DNA of 15,380 nt from JBKPNX01 sp046732855 (GCA_046732855.1 JBKPNX010000075.1:1-15380), one strand, 5' to 3'; shown: positions 6,817-14,059, counted from the stretch's first letter. A program made the numbers and translations. The notes: generated from the letters alone by a model not told the origin.

Positions 6817-7359
6817 GTGTTGAAGGCGCTGATTGCCATTGGGCTGTTGTTAGTCGGGTCCCGTTCCAGCTTTGCCGAAGAGCAGCTGGTGCCGAGCTGG
6901 ATGACCATCGATGCCGGCGCGCAGACCGTGACCATGGACGTGGTCGCCGGGTTCAATCCGAACAACAGCAGCTGGAACTTGAACGGCGAATACGAGGGCG
7001 GCATGACGGTAGTCGTGCCCCAGGGATGGCGGGTCGAGATCACCTTGAGCAACCACGATGGCGACGTGCCGCACAGCCTCGTGGTTATGGCCGATCCGGG
7101 CCGGGACAATCTGCCGCTTCAGGCGGGCCGCGAGCAGGCCGCCTTTCCGCGGGCATACTCCAAGAGCCCGGAACAGGGGATCTCGGCCGGCGACCACGAC
7201 ACCATCTCGTTCAAGGCCGACAAGACCGGCGAGTTCCTATGGTTCTGTGGCGTCCCCGGTCACGGCCAGAGCGGCATGTGGATCCGCTTTGAGGTCGTTA
7301 ATGGCGCGGAAACACCCTACGTCACCATCGCTCCAGGTACTGAGCCGGGCCGCACCTGA
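6817..7359 (+). CDS. Exported sulfocyanin-like blue copper protein
   Basis: 180 residues from GTG 6817. A short signal peptide (LKALIAIGLLLVGSRSSFA, cleavage expected before EEQ) sends it to the periplasm. The rest is one cupredoxin domain. Type 1 copper ligands are visible as His86 (PHSLVV), Cys144, His149 and Met154 in the C-x4-H-x4-M pattern FCGVPGHGQSGMW, the sulfocyanin signature. Sulfocyanins carry electrons at high potential, usually to terminal oxidases. No oxidase or cytochrome gene is near it here; the PQQ dehydrogenase at the left edge is the only other periplasmic redox protein in view. It lies 140 bases after the cyclase gene and is probably a separate unit. Family call is good; the electron partner is unknown. 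Confidence 0.85.
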   Translation: MLKALIAIGLLLVGSRSSFAEEQLVPSWMTIDAGAQTVTMDVVAGFNPNNSSWNLNGEYEGGMTVVVPQGWRVEITLSNHDGDVPHSLVVMADPGRDNLPLQAGREQAAFPRAYSKSPEQGISAGDHDTISFKADKTGEFLWFCGVPGHGQSGMWIRFEVVNGAETPYVTIAPGTEPGRT

Positions 7360-7514
7360 TGGTTGCAGCCGGCCGGTGCCCGGCGACCAGTTATGGCCAG
7401 TTGTCCAGATCGGGCGGCAGGTGGACCAAGACGTCGGCTCAGCTCTGGTCCGGCGGGGCGCTGCGCGGCACGCGCGTGAACCGATCCTCGACGCGGCGAC
7501 ATTTCGAGCCAAGG

Positions 7515-7535
7515 CGGCGCCGTCGATCGGCGCCG
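7515..7535. other. Hairpin in the convergent gap between cupredoxin and MlaC-like genes
   Basis: CGGCGCCG occurs twice, separated by TCGAT. Because the octamer is itself a palindrome, the element is both a direct and an inverted repeat and can form an 8-bp stem with a 5-base loop. It lies between convergent genes (7360-7642), where a bidirectional terminator would be expected, but there is no T-tract on either side. I see no gene in the rest of this 283-base gap. Confidence 0.4.
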
Positions 7536-7642
7536 AGGCGATGAACAGGGCACGTGGTGGCGGCGCCAGATGATCGCCGGGAGGCAGCGAGTCCGCGGCC
7601 TGGCCGCCACTCAGCTGAGAGTCGTCACACTGAGTCTTCGGG

Positions 7643-8296
7643 TCAGGAAGGATCGGATGCGGCGCGCGCGCGCAGTTCGGCGAGCAGCCCGTCGAGATCG
7701 TGACGCTCGATCACCGTAGCGAATTCCGAACGCTGCGAGACCAGCATGCTGGCGCCCTCGACGATGACATCGATGATCACGGGTCCGCTGCTACCCTGGC
7801 GTAGACGCCAATCCAGCGCCACCGGCTGGCCGTCCCGCGGGATCACCCTGGAGCGCACCACGACGTCGTTCCGCCCAGCCGGTGCGCTGCTCAGGATCTG
7901 GAAACGCTCATCGAGCGAATCCTTGGCCTCCGGGGCGTAGCCGTTCAGACGCCGGGCAAGGCTGCGGATCACCACGTCGCGAAACAGCTGCTGATAATCC
8001 TTCTGCTGCGCCTCCGGCAGCTGGTTCCAATAGCGGCCAAGCGCGAGCCGGCTGATCAGGTCCACATCGGTGCGCGCCTCGAGCATCGCCATCAGCCGGT
8101 CGACGCGGGCGTTCGCCTCAACGCCGTTGGCATTGAGCGCGGTCCAGATGTCGTCGGCCAGGTCTCGCACGACTTCTTCGGCGCTGGGCTGGGCGGCGGC
8201 CGCGCAGGTCGGCCCGGCAAGAGGTCCGAGGACGAGAATGCCGGCAACGGCTGCCAGCAGTCCGCGGCGGCCGAGCCGCGCGTACGCGCGAGTCAT
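7643..8296 (-). CDS. MlaC/Ttg2D-family phospholipid-binding periplasmic protein
   Basis: 217 residues from the ATG at 8296; a GGAGAG ribosome site 6 bases upstream selects it over an ATG at 8320. The N-terminus LGRRGLLAAVAGILVLGPLAG has a twin-arginine-like pair before a hydrophobic stretch, so export may be by Tat or Sec. The mature part matches the MlaC/Ttg2D (toluene tolerance) fold: LGRYWNQLPEAQQKDYQQLF, then VVVRSRVIPRDG, ALDWRL and VIIDVIVEGASM ... QRSEFATVI. Family members carry phospholipids between the outer and inner membranes for the MlaFEDB transporter. No mlaD, mlaE or mlaF is next to it, so it is an orphan here and may serve a transporter encoded elsewhere or a hopanoid/lipid pathway. 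It appears to have its own promoter (8366-8393). Confidence 0.88.
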   Translation of the reverse strand: MTRAYARLGRRGLLAAVAGILVLGPLAGPTCAAAAQPSAEEVVRDLADDIWTALNANGVEANARVDRLMAMLEARTDVDLISRLALGRYWNQLPEAQQKDYQQLFRDVVIRSLARRLNGYAPEAKDSLDERFQILSSAPAGRNDVVVRSRVIPRDGQPVALDWRLRQGSSGPVIIDVIVEGASMLVSQRSEFATVIERHDLDGLLAELRARAASDPS

Positions 8297-8365
8297 GAGC
8301 TGCTCTCCAGGCGGTGCCATCGTCCCGGACCGGCGCCCGATCGTCGGCGGCGGCCGCTTTGCTGT

Positions 8366-8393
8366 AGGATAATACGCGCGACCGACCTGTCAA
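8366..8393 (-). promoter_or_regulatory. Candidate promoter of the MlaC-like gene
   Basis: On the - strand, TTGACA (8393-8388) and TATCCT (8371-8366) are separated by 16 bases. Transcription would start near 8359, about 60 bases before the ATG at 8296. The -35 is perfect and the -10 matches 4 of 6. Confidence 0.5.
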
Positions 8394-8406
8394 ACCGCCG
8401 GTCGGT
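8381..8406. promoter_or_regulatory. Dyad overlapping the -35 of the MlaC-like gene (possible operator)
   Basis: ACCGACC (8381-8387) and GGTCGGT (8400-8406) form a perfect 7-bp inverted repeat around a 12-base centre that contains the -35 box. A further partial copy, AACCGCCGGTCGGTT, sits in the right half. CCGACC/GGTCGG half-sites are typical of TetR-family operators, so a repressor covering the promoter is plausible. No regulator gene is in the window. Confidence 0.4.
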
Positions 8407-8451
8407 TAAATCCCTTCACGAATGCGGTAGATCGTCGGGGCGGCGGCGCCG

Positions 8452-8967
8452 TCACGTCACCGCATCGATTTCCGCCTTGCTCAGCTGGCCCGGCACGAGG
8501 GTGACGGGCAGACGGATCGGGGGTCCTTGGCTGACCAGATAACTGACCAGGGGACCGGGGCCTTCCCGGCCGCTGGCCATGCCGAGCACGAGCAGCGAAA
8601 TCGTCGGCTCCTCGTCGATCAACGCCATCAGCTGCTCGCGCCGGTGGCCCTCGCGCAGGTAGAGCACCGGCATCTTGCCGGTCTCGACCTGGACCTTGGC
8701 GGCGAGGTCCTGCAGGATCTGTTCGGCGTGCTGGCGGGCCTCCTCCTGCATCACCCGCTCCACCCCGAGCCAATGCTGGAATTCGGGTGGCTCGAGGGCG
8801 TAATACAGGGCGACGCGCCCGCCGGTGTGCAGAGCGCGCCGGCACGCGAAGTGCAAAGCGTTCTTCATCTCCTCGGTTTCGTCGACCACGACCAGAAATA
8901 TGCGTTCGCGCGGCTCGTGTCCCGCCTCTGCCTCGCCCGGCGGTGCCGGCGCTGGCTGATCAGTCAT
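8452..8967 (-). CDS. Universal stress protein (UspA family)
   Basis: 171-residue cytoplasmic protein with the Usp alpha/beta pattern: first strand IFLVVVDETEEM, a central HAEQILQDLAAKV helix, and VLGMASGREGPGPLVSYLVSQ, which resembles the G-x2-G-x9-G(S/T) nucleotide-binding loop of ATP-binding Usps. The N-terminal 20 residues are Pro/Glu rich and probably disordered. The gene is the third of an operon: its ATG follows the TIGR02186 gene by 3 bases, with GAGGGTGA as ribosome site overlapping the end of that gene. It may sense ATP or act as a stress modulator of the TauE permease operon; that link is inferred only from gene order. Confidence 0.87.
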   Translation of the reverse strand: MTDQPAPAPPGEAEAGHEPRERIFLVVVDETEEMKNALHFACRRALHTGGRVALYYALEPPEFQHWLGVERVMQEEARQHAEQILQDLAAKVQVETGKMPVLYLREGHRREQLMALIDEEPTISLLVLGMASGREGPGPLVSYLVSQGPPIRLPVTLVPGQLSKAEIDAVT

Positions 8968-8970
8968 GGC

Positions 8971-9735
8971 TCACCCTCTTCGAAAGATCACGCCGGCCAG
9001 CCAACCGGACAGGATCGCCATCGCGATCGCGGTCAGCCCGTAAAGCGATGCCCTGTGCTGCGCGAAATCGTAAATGTCGGCTTCGAACCCGACCTTGCTC
9101 ACCACCAGTGTACTGCGTTGCGCGTCGGCCGCGAAGCCGCCTTGCAGATCGAATACCTGCACTTGGTAGATGCCGGGCGGCACATTGGCCGGAAACGTCA
9201 GCGTGGTGCGGAACAGCTTTTCGCCGATGAAGTTGACCGGCGCCGGCTCCCTGCTGTACAGGCCCTGCTCCTGCTTGCGGCGCACCAACGCGTCCTTGAA
9301 CGACATGATCTCGCCGGGATCGAGCCCGGTCGCGTCGATCGGCTCGAGGTCGATGGACCCGGTGCCAATCTCGAGATGCGCCAGCACGTCGGGTCTGGCG
9401 ATCTGCTCGAGCGGGCCGGTGCTGGCCACGGCGTAGTACGTCGGCACGCCTCGAAACGCCAAGCTCTCGCGGTTGACCCAGATCCCCGCGACGCGCGACT
9501 TGCGGCGCACCACCAGATCCTCCCGCGGGCCCTGCACCGTGACGGCGATGTTACCGCCCCGGTCGGCGACGCCGAACAGCACGACCGTCGTTCCGACGAA
9601 CGCCGTGGTGATGGCGATCAGGTGGTGGGACAGGTCTGCGACCAGGCTCTGGGCGCGGAGCGCATCGCCGGGCGGCAGCACCGTAGCCAGGGCGAAGCAC
9701 AGGAGCAGGCGGGTCGGGCGGCGGCGCGCCGACAT
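8971..9735 (-). CDS. TIGR02186-family membrane-anchored protein of unknown function
   Basis: 254 residues. An N-terminal signal peptide (RLLLCFALATVLPPGDALRAQ) is followed by a long periplasmic part (LSHHLIAITTAFVGTTVVLFGV, VTVQGPREDLVVRRKSRVAG, FRTTLTFPANVPPGIYQV) and a single C-terminal membrane helix (YGLTAIAMAILSGWLAGVIF) ending in a basic RRG. This matches the alphaproteobacterial TIGR02186 family, which has no assigned biochemical role. It starts 1 base after the TauE stop codon, so the two are very likely translated together and may form a complex, with this protein as the periplasmic partner of the permease. Family recognition is from memory of the conserved blocks. Confidence 0.85.
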   Translation of the reverse strand: MSARRRPTRLLLCFALATVLPPGDALRAQSLVADLSHHLIAITTAFVGTTVVLFGVADRGGNIAVTVQGPREDLVVRRKSRVAGIWVNRESLAFRGVPTYYAVASTGPLEQIARPDVLAHLEIGTGSIDLEPIDATGLDPGEIMSFKDALVRRKQEQGLYSREPAPVNFIGEKLFRTTLTFPANVPPGIYQVQVFDLQGGFAADAQRSTLVVSKVGFEADIYDFAQHRASLYGLTAIAMAILSGWLAGVIFRRG

Positions 9736-9736
9736 G

Positions 9737-10654
9737 TCAGTAGCTGACCGCGGTGAGCGAGTACAGGTCCGCGGGCGGCGCGATCAGGTCGTACCCAAGC
9801 TTGGCGCACACCGCGAGCACGATCAGGGCAAGCAGGAGCCTCAGCTGCTCAGCGCGTAGCCGGGCGCCCGCGCTCGACCCGAACTGTGCCCCGATCACGC
9901 CGCCGACGATCAGCGCCAGCGCCAGCACCACATCGACCGTTTGCGTGTTGGCCGCGTGCAGAAAAGTCGTGACCGCAGTCACGAAACTGATCTGAAACAG
10001 CGAGGTGCCGACCACCATCTGCGTCGGCATCCCGAGCAGATAGATCATGGCGGGTACCATCAGGAAACCGCCGCCGATCCCCATGATCGCGACCAGGATG
10101 CCGGCGAACACGCCGAGCCCGAATGGCATCAGCGAGCTGATGTACAGGCGCGACTTATGGAATCTGATCTTGAGCGGCAACCCGTGCAGCCAAAGGTGCC
10201 GGTGCCGCTTGGTGAAGGTGTCGCGGCGCGCGCGCATGCGAAACCAGGCACGCCCCGACTCGACCAGCATGAGCGCGCCGACGGTGCCCAGGAAAAACAC
10301 GTAAGTGAGCGAGATCGACAGGTCGATCTGGCCCAGCCGGCGCAGCAGCCCGAACAGCCAAATCCCGATCACCGAGCCGAGCATGCCGCCGATCACCAGG
10401 ACCAGCCCCATGCGGATGTCGACGTTGCCGCGCCGCATGTGTGCAAGCACGCCGGAAAACGACGAGGCCAGAATCTGGCTGGCTTGGGTGCCGACCGCGA
10501 CCGCTGGCGGAATGCCGAGCAGGATCAATAGCGGCGTCATCAGGAAGCCGCCGCCGACCCCGAACACCCCCGACAGGAAGCCGACCACACCGCCCAGGCC
10601 GAGCAGCAGGAACAGGTTCACCGAAATCTCGGCGATCGGCAGGTAGATGTCCAT
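9737..10654 (-). CDS. TauE/SafE (TSUP) family anion permease
   Basis: 305-residue inner-membrane protein with two homologous halves, each opening with the family motif: GFLSGVFGVGGGFLMTPLL near residue 25 and GVFAGILVAIMGIGGGFLMVP in the second half, each followed by VGTQASQI or VGTSLFQI. About eight hydrophobic segments are visible, with an Arg/His/Lys-rich cytoplasmic loop in the middle (RMRARRDTFTKRHRHL). The family moves sulfite, sulfonates or related organic anions out of or into the cell. It is first in an operon with the TIGR02186 protein and a universal stress protein. The start ATG has only a weak GAG upstream. Substrate cannot be told from sequence; sulfite or sulfoacetate export is the usual guess. 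Confidence 0.92.
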   Translation of the reverse strand: MDIYLPIAEISVNLFLLLGLGGVVGFLSGVFGVGGGFLMTPLLILLGIPPAVAVGTQASQILASSFSGVLAHMRRGNVDIRMGLVLVIGGMLGSVIGIWLFGLLRRLGQIDLSISLTYVFFLGTVGALMLVESGRAWFRMRARRDTFTKRHRHLWLHGLPLKIRFHKSRLYISSLMPFGLGVFAGILVAIMGIGGGFLMVPAMIYLLGMPTQMVVGTSLFQISFVTAVTTFLHAANTQTVDVVLALALIVGGVIGAQFGSSAGARLRAEQLRLLLALIVLAVCAKLGYDLIAPPADLYSLTAVSY

Positions 10655-10683
10655 GTCGTCTCGAAACCGGCGCTCGGACCGGC

Positions 10684-10712
10684 AACATCGCCGACCGGTG
10701 GAAAACCGTCAA
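10684..10712 (-). promoter_or_regulatory. Candidate promoter of the TauE/TIGR02186/USP operon
   Basis: On the - strand TTGACG (10712-10707) and GATGTT (10689-10684) are 17 bases apart, about 30 bases before the TauE ATG. The -35 matches 5 of 6, the -10 only 3 of 6. GACCGG is repeated on the + strand at about 10676-10681 and 10693-10698, flanking the -10. Confidence 0.35.
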
Positions 10713-10735
10713 GGCGGGCGCGACGGCCGGGCGAG

Positions 10736-10987
10736 GTGCGCTCTCTCCGGCTACCTGCTCCCGGGCTCAAAGAGCTAGAACATTTGGTGGAACCTGCGCC
10801 GGACCGGGCAATTTCGCGCTTCCCCGAGGCATGCGTTCGCTGCCATCTCCATGCGGCGGTCAGGCTGCTCGAACGTGAAGCGGATGCGACCTTCAGTTCA
10901 GCGGTGCAGGTCGGTCCAGAGGGGCTGATTGCGTGCTACCGCAAGCCGCACCTGTCTCCGACCGGGTGGCCGGGGGGAAGTGGATGA
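10736..10987 (+). pseudogene. Remnant of a carbon-nitrogen hydrolase (nitrilase superfamily) gene
   Basis: This 430-base gap between two - strand operons holds an open + strand reading frame whose end looks like a nitrilase-superfamily protein. The stretch LLEREADATFSSAVQVGPEG followed by LIACYRKPHL (about 10865-10954) matches the family block before and around the catalytic lysine, normally like VEREG...NSAVLVGPDGLIGRYRKxHL, and the lysine is kept at 10943-10945. An FPE that could be the catalytic glutamate lies in the same frame at 10820-10828 but too close, as though the part between were deleted. The frame stops soon after; the +2 frame continues with SDRVAGG, where the family has VDRFxTPG, suggesting a frameshift. 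No catalytic-cysteine segment is seen. The fragment is far below the usual 260-320 residues. Most likely a decayed gene. Confidence 0.5.
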
Positions 10988-11033
10988 AGTACTGGCTAGA
11001 CGATCAGGCAGAGACCACTCATCGAGAAGGGTT

Positions 11034-11059
11034 CGGAGAGGGACACAAACCCCTCTCCG
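11034..11059 (-). terminator. Hairpin terminator of the sugar ABC operon
   Basis: A perfect 9-bp stem CGGAGAGGG / CCCTCTCCG with an 8-base loop starts 27 bases after the stop codon of the binding-protein gene, read on the - strand. It is followed by AACCCTTCTC, so the T-tract is poor. Confidence 0.6.
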
Positions 11060-11086
11060 TGCAACGATCGTGCCGGTATCTTCAGC

Positions 11087-12001
11087 CTAGAGGTAGTCTT
11101 TGGCGTTGTCCTTATCGACCACCACGGCACCGGTATCGATGACCGGCGGCAAAGTCTCACCCTTGATCAACTTGAGCAGCGATTCGACGCCGATCGCCCC
11201 CATGTTGTAGGGGCGCTGCGCCACCGAGATCGCCATATCGCCATCCAGGATGGCCTGAGCGGCCTCCGGATTGCCATCGAAGCCGACCACCATGACCTGA
11301 TCGAGCACCTTGGCGCTCTTCAGCGCCTGAATCGCGCCCATGGCCATGTTATCGTTGGATGCGAACAGGGCCTTCAGGTTCGGATTGGCGGTGATGATGT
11401 TCTCGGTGACCGCCTGGCCCTTGGCGATGTCCCATTCCGCCGTCTGCTCGGCGACGATATTCATGCCGCACGCCTCGAGCGTGTCGTGGCTGCCCTTGGC
11501 GCGCGCCTGGCCGTTGATGATGGCCATCACGCCCTGGAGGATGGCGACATCGCTGCCCTTCTCGATGTTGTCGCAGATGTGCTTGGCGCCAAGCGCGGCC
11601 GCGGGCTCGTTGTCGGTGCCGACGTAGGTGATGTCGGGCACGCCGCCGGGCCGGTCGATGTAGACCACCTTCACGCCCTGACTGAGCGCCTTCTCGATCG
11701 TAGGATTGAGCGCCGCGGGATCGGCCGGAGCGATGGCAAGGCCGGTGATGCCCTGGGTCAGCTGGTCCTCGACCAGCGCGATCTGGCCGGCAATGTCGGA
11801 CTCGCCCCCCGGCGAGCCGAGCGCAGTGACCTCGACGCCGAGTTCCTTGCCCTTCTCGAGCGCACCCTGCTCGACCAGCGCCCAGAACTGGTTCGCCGAG
11901 GGAAGGTTGCCCATGATCACGGCAAATTTCTCTGCCGCGACTGCGCTGCCGTTCGCTGCCAGAAGCAAACCGGACGCCAGCAGCAGGTCCCTGAGTTTCA
12001 T
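11087..12001 (-). CDS. Sugar ABC transporter periplasmic binding protein (RbsB-like)
   Basis: 304 residues with a Sec signal peptide (LRDLLLASGLLLAANGSAVAA, mature start near EKFAV). The mature part is a type I periplasmic binding fold of the ribose/xylose/galactose group (Peripla_BP_4): FAVIMGNLPSANQFWALVEQG, VTALGSPGGESD, GLAIAPADPAALNPTIEKA, VVYIDRPGG, FASNDNMAMGAIQAL and VVGFDGNPEAAQAILDG. It delivers a sugar or polyol to the permease encoded upstream. AGGGAGGA sits 6 bases before the ATG. It is the last gene of a three-gene operon and lies 70 bases after the permease, a common spacing that allows extra expression of the binding protein. Substrate not determinable; no sugar-metabolic gene is adjacent. 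Confidence 0.92.
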   Translation of the reverse strand: MKLRDLLLASGLLLAANGSAVAAEKFAVIMGNLPSANQFWALVEQGALEKGKELGVEVTALGSPGGESDIAGQIALVEDQLTQGITGLAIAPADPAALNPTIEKALSQGVKVVYIDRPGGVPDITYVGTDNEPAAALGAKHICDNIEKGSDVAILQGVMAIINGQARAKGSHDTLEACGMNIVAEQTAEWDIAKGQAVTENIITANPNLKALFASNDNMAMGAIQALKSAKVLDQVMVVGFDGNPEAAQAILDGDMAISVAQRPYNMGAIGVESLLKLIKGETLPPVIDTGAVVVDKDNAKDYL

Positions 12002-12071
12002 TGTCGTCCTCCCTTTCCTACTCCTGTTGCATCAGTGGCCGGTCCTGTGCCGGAGCGCGCACGGAGATCGG

Positions 12072-13097
12072 TCATTCCTTGTTGCCGCTGCGACGCCGAA
12101 GCACGTCGACCCAGACCGCCAAAATGATGATCACGCCGATCAGCGTCTGCTGCCAGAACGCGCTGATGTTCATGAGGTTGAGGCCGTTGCGCAGCAGGCC
12201 CATGACCAGCACGCCGGCGAACACGCCCAACACCGAGCCGCGCCCGCCGAAGAAGCTCGCGCCGCCGATGATGACGGCCGCAATCGCATCGAGCTCGGCG
12301 CCGATGCCGAGATTGGGATAACCCGCGCCGGTGCGTCCGGCCATCAGAAGCGCGGCGAGGCCCGCAAAGAACCCCGACGCGGCGTAGACGAATACGAGGA
12401 CACCGTCGACGTTGATGCCGCTCACCCGCGCCGCCTGCGGATTGCCGCCAACCGCGAAGATGTGCCGGCCCAGCGAAACCCTCTTCAGAAACAGGCCGAC
12501 ACCGGCATAGCATACTAACAGAACGATCGCGCTGACAGGGATGACCGCGAATTTGCCGCCGAAGGGCAGCGGGATATCGGCGATGCCGAGAAACCGCACC
12601 TGATCCGACACGCCCGAAACCGGCCGGCCATTGGTGACGAGATTGCACAGACCGCGCACGGCGTTCAGCGTGCCCAGGGTCATGATGAATGGATGGGGCA
12701 GGCGGAGCAGCGTCAGGCCGAGCCCGTTGATGATGCCGAAGAAGGTTCCGACCGCCGGACCGATCAGTATGACCAGCGGCCAGGGCACGCCCGACACGTC
12801 CGCAAGCGCCAGGAGCATGATGGACAAGGCCATCACCGAGCCGACCGACAGATCGATTCCGGCAGTCAGGATGACGAGATACAGTCCGAGCGCCAGCAGA
12901 GCGTTCATGCCGATCTGCCGGATGATGTTGGTCAGGTTTTGCGCCGACAGGAAATATTCGGGCTGGATGAAGGTCAGGACGCCGCCCATGGCGAGCACGA
13001 CGATCATGATCCCGTAGTCGCCCAGGAGGCGGGAGCGCCAACCGGATCTTCGTTCCTCTGGAACGGCGACATCCAGGCGTTCGGCCGTGTGCGCCAC
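12072..13097 (-). CDS. Sugar ABC transporter permease (RbsC-like)
   Basis: 341-residue inner-membrane permease of the BPD_transp_2 family. About eight to ten hydrophobic helices are visible. Diagnostic blocks are NIIRQIGMNALLALGLYLVI, LTAGIDLSVGSVMAL, the ATPase-contact loop FAVGGNPQAARVSGI, and IAAVIIGGASFFGGRGSV near the C-terminus. It starts with GTG one base after the ATPase stop codon, so the two are translationally coupled. The 35-residue N-terminal cytoplasmic tail is rich in Arg and Glu. It pairs with the ATPase and binding protein of the same operon to import a monosaccharide or polyol. Confidence 0.93.
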   Translation of the reverse strand: MAHTAERLDVAVPEERRSGWRSRLLGDYGIMIVVLAMGGVLTFIQPEYFLSAQNLTNIIRQIGMNALLALGLYLVILTAGIDLSVGSVMALSIMLLALADVSGVPWPLVILIGPAVGTFFGIINGLGLTLLRLPHPFIMTLGTLNAVRGLCNLVTNGRPVSGVSDQVRFLGIADIPLPFGGKFAVIPVSAIVLLVCYAGVGLFLKRVSLGRHIFAVGGNPQAARVSGINVDGVLVFVYAASGFFAGLAALLMAGRTGAGYPNLGIGAELDAIAAVIIGGASFFGGRGSVLGVFAGVLVMGLLRNGLNLMNISAFWQQTLIGVIIILAVWVDVLRRRSGNKE

Positions 13098-13098
13098 G

Positions 13099-13959
13099 TC
13101 AGGTCACCCTGTCCTGCTCGAGAGCTGCGGTGTGATCCCTGCTGCCCATGATCCAGCCGATCACCTCGTTCCGGTTGGTCTGGCTCAGCTGAGCTTCGGC
13201 GAAGTTGCGGCCGTGAAACAGCGCCATCACCCGGTCGCAGACGTAGAAGATGTCGTCCATGCGGTGGCTGATCAGGATGACGCCGACGCCATGGTCCTTC
13301 AGGCGCCCGATCAGGTCGAGCACCTTGCCGACCTCCTTGATCGCCAGCGCGGCGGTCGGCTCGTCCATGATCACCACCTTGGCCTGGAACGCGGTGGCTC
13401 GCGCTATCGCCACCGCCTGGCGCTGGCCGCCGGACAGGTCCTCGACGTTTTGGTCGACCGATTTGACGTGGATGTGCAGCCGCTCCAGGTGCTCCGTGGC
13501 GAGCCGGCGGGAACGGGCGTGATCGACGATGGTCAACCCGCCGAAGGTTCTGCCCGGTTCGCGGCCGAGATAGATGTTCTCGAAGATCGGCATGTTTCCG
13601 GCCAGCGCCAGGTCCTGATAGACCATCTCGATGCCGGCCCGATGCGAATCCCGTGGCGAGTGGAAGCGCACCGGGCGTCCTTCAATCAGAATCTCGCCTT
13701 CGGACGGCCGGAACAGGCCCGACAGGACCTTCATGAGCGTCGACTTGCCAGCGCCATTGTCGCCGACCACGCCCAAGACCTCGCCCGCTTCCAACCTGAG
13801 ATTGACGCGGTCGAGTGCAGTCACCGCACCGAAATGTTTTGAGATGCCGCGCGCTTGCAGGGACGGCGCGTCGCTCGCCGTGTCCGCCGACGCCTGCACT
13901 GGCTGCGCCTCCCTTTCGCCACGCGTCTGCCGTGTGCCCACCGCAAACATAGTCAGCAT
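13099..13959 (-). CDS. Sugar ABC transporter ATPase, single-domain
   Basis: 286 residues from the ATG at 13959; longer starts such as TTG at 14052 are possible but have no ribosome site and add an unusual basic stretch. All ATPase motifs are present: Walker A GDNGAGKST (66-74), Q-loop YQD (Gln115), signature LSGGQ (175-179), Walker B VVIMDE (Glu200) and switch SHRM (His232). RbsA-type partners are usually about 500 residues with two fused ATPase domains; this one has a single domain, as in the FrcA-type ATPases of rhizobia, and would act as a homodimer. The first 33 residues (GTRQTRGEREAQPVQASADT) are probably disordered. First gene of the importer operon, divergent from the molybdoenzyme. 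Confidence 0.9.
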   Translation of the reverse strand: MLTMFAVGTRQTRGEREAQPVQASADTASDAPSLQARGISKHFGAVTALDRVNLRLEAGEVLGVVGDNGAGKSTLMKVLSGLFRPSEGEILIEGRPVRFHSPRDSHRAGIEMVYQDLALAGNMPIFENIYLGREPGRTFGGLTIVDHARSRRLATEHLERLHIHVKSVDQNVEDLSGGQRQAVAIARATAFQAKVVIMDEPTAALAIKEVGKVLDLIGRLKDHGVGVILISHRMDDIFYVCDRVMALFHGRNFAEAQLSQTNRNEVIGWIMGSRDHTAALEQDRVT

Positions 13960-14059
13960 TTCGCCTGGTTCGGCAAGAGGACTGCGGGAAGTCAGTCTCG
14001 GGCCTGTCGGCAGCCCCGTAGGGATTTCGAACCGCCGAGGGTGCGCGCCCAACGATTCT

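Noticed and set aside
7237..7610. Small overlapping frames in the 7360-7642 gap
   Set aside because: No family similarity, no ribosome sites, and composition typical of non-coding GC-rich sequence.
8527..9747. Long open + strand frame (406 codons) across the USP and TIGR02186 genes
   Set aside because: It lies antisense to two genes with clear family motifs and tight operon spacing; its translation is rich in His, Arg and Asp and low in normal structure, typical of antisense frames in GC-rich DNA.
11998..13041. Second - strand frame covering the ABC permease
   Set aside because: Same strand but a different frame from the permease; the translation is Arg/His-rich with no membrane segments, while the 12072-13097 frame gives a proper RbsC.
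13960..14052. Longer TTG start for the sugar ATPase
   Set aside because: No ribosome site and the added residues have no counterpart in the family; it would also approach the inverted repeat at 14060.
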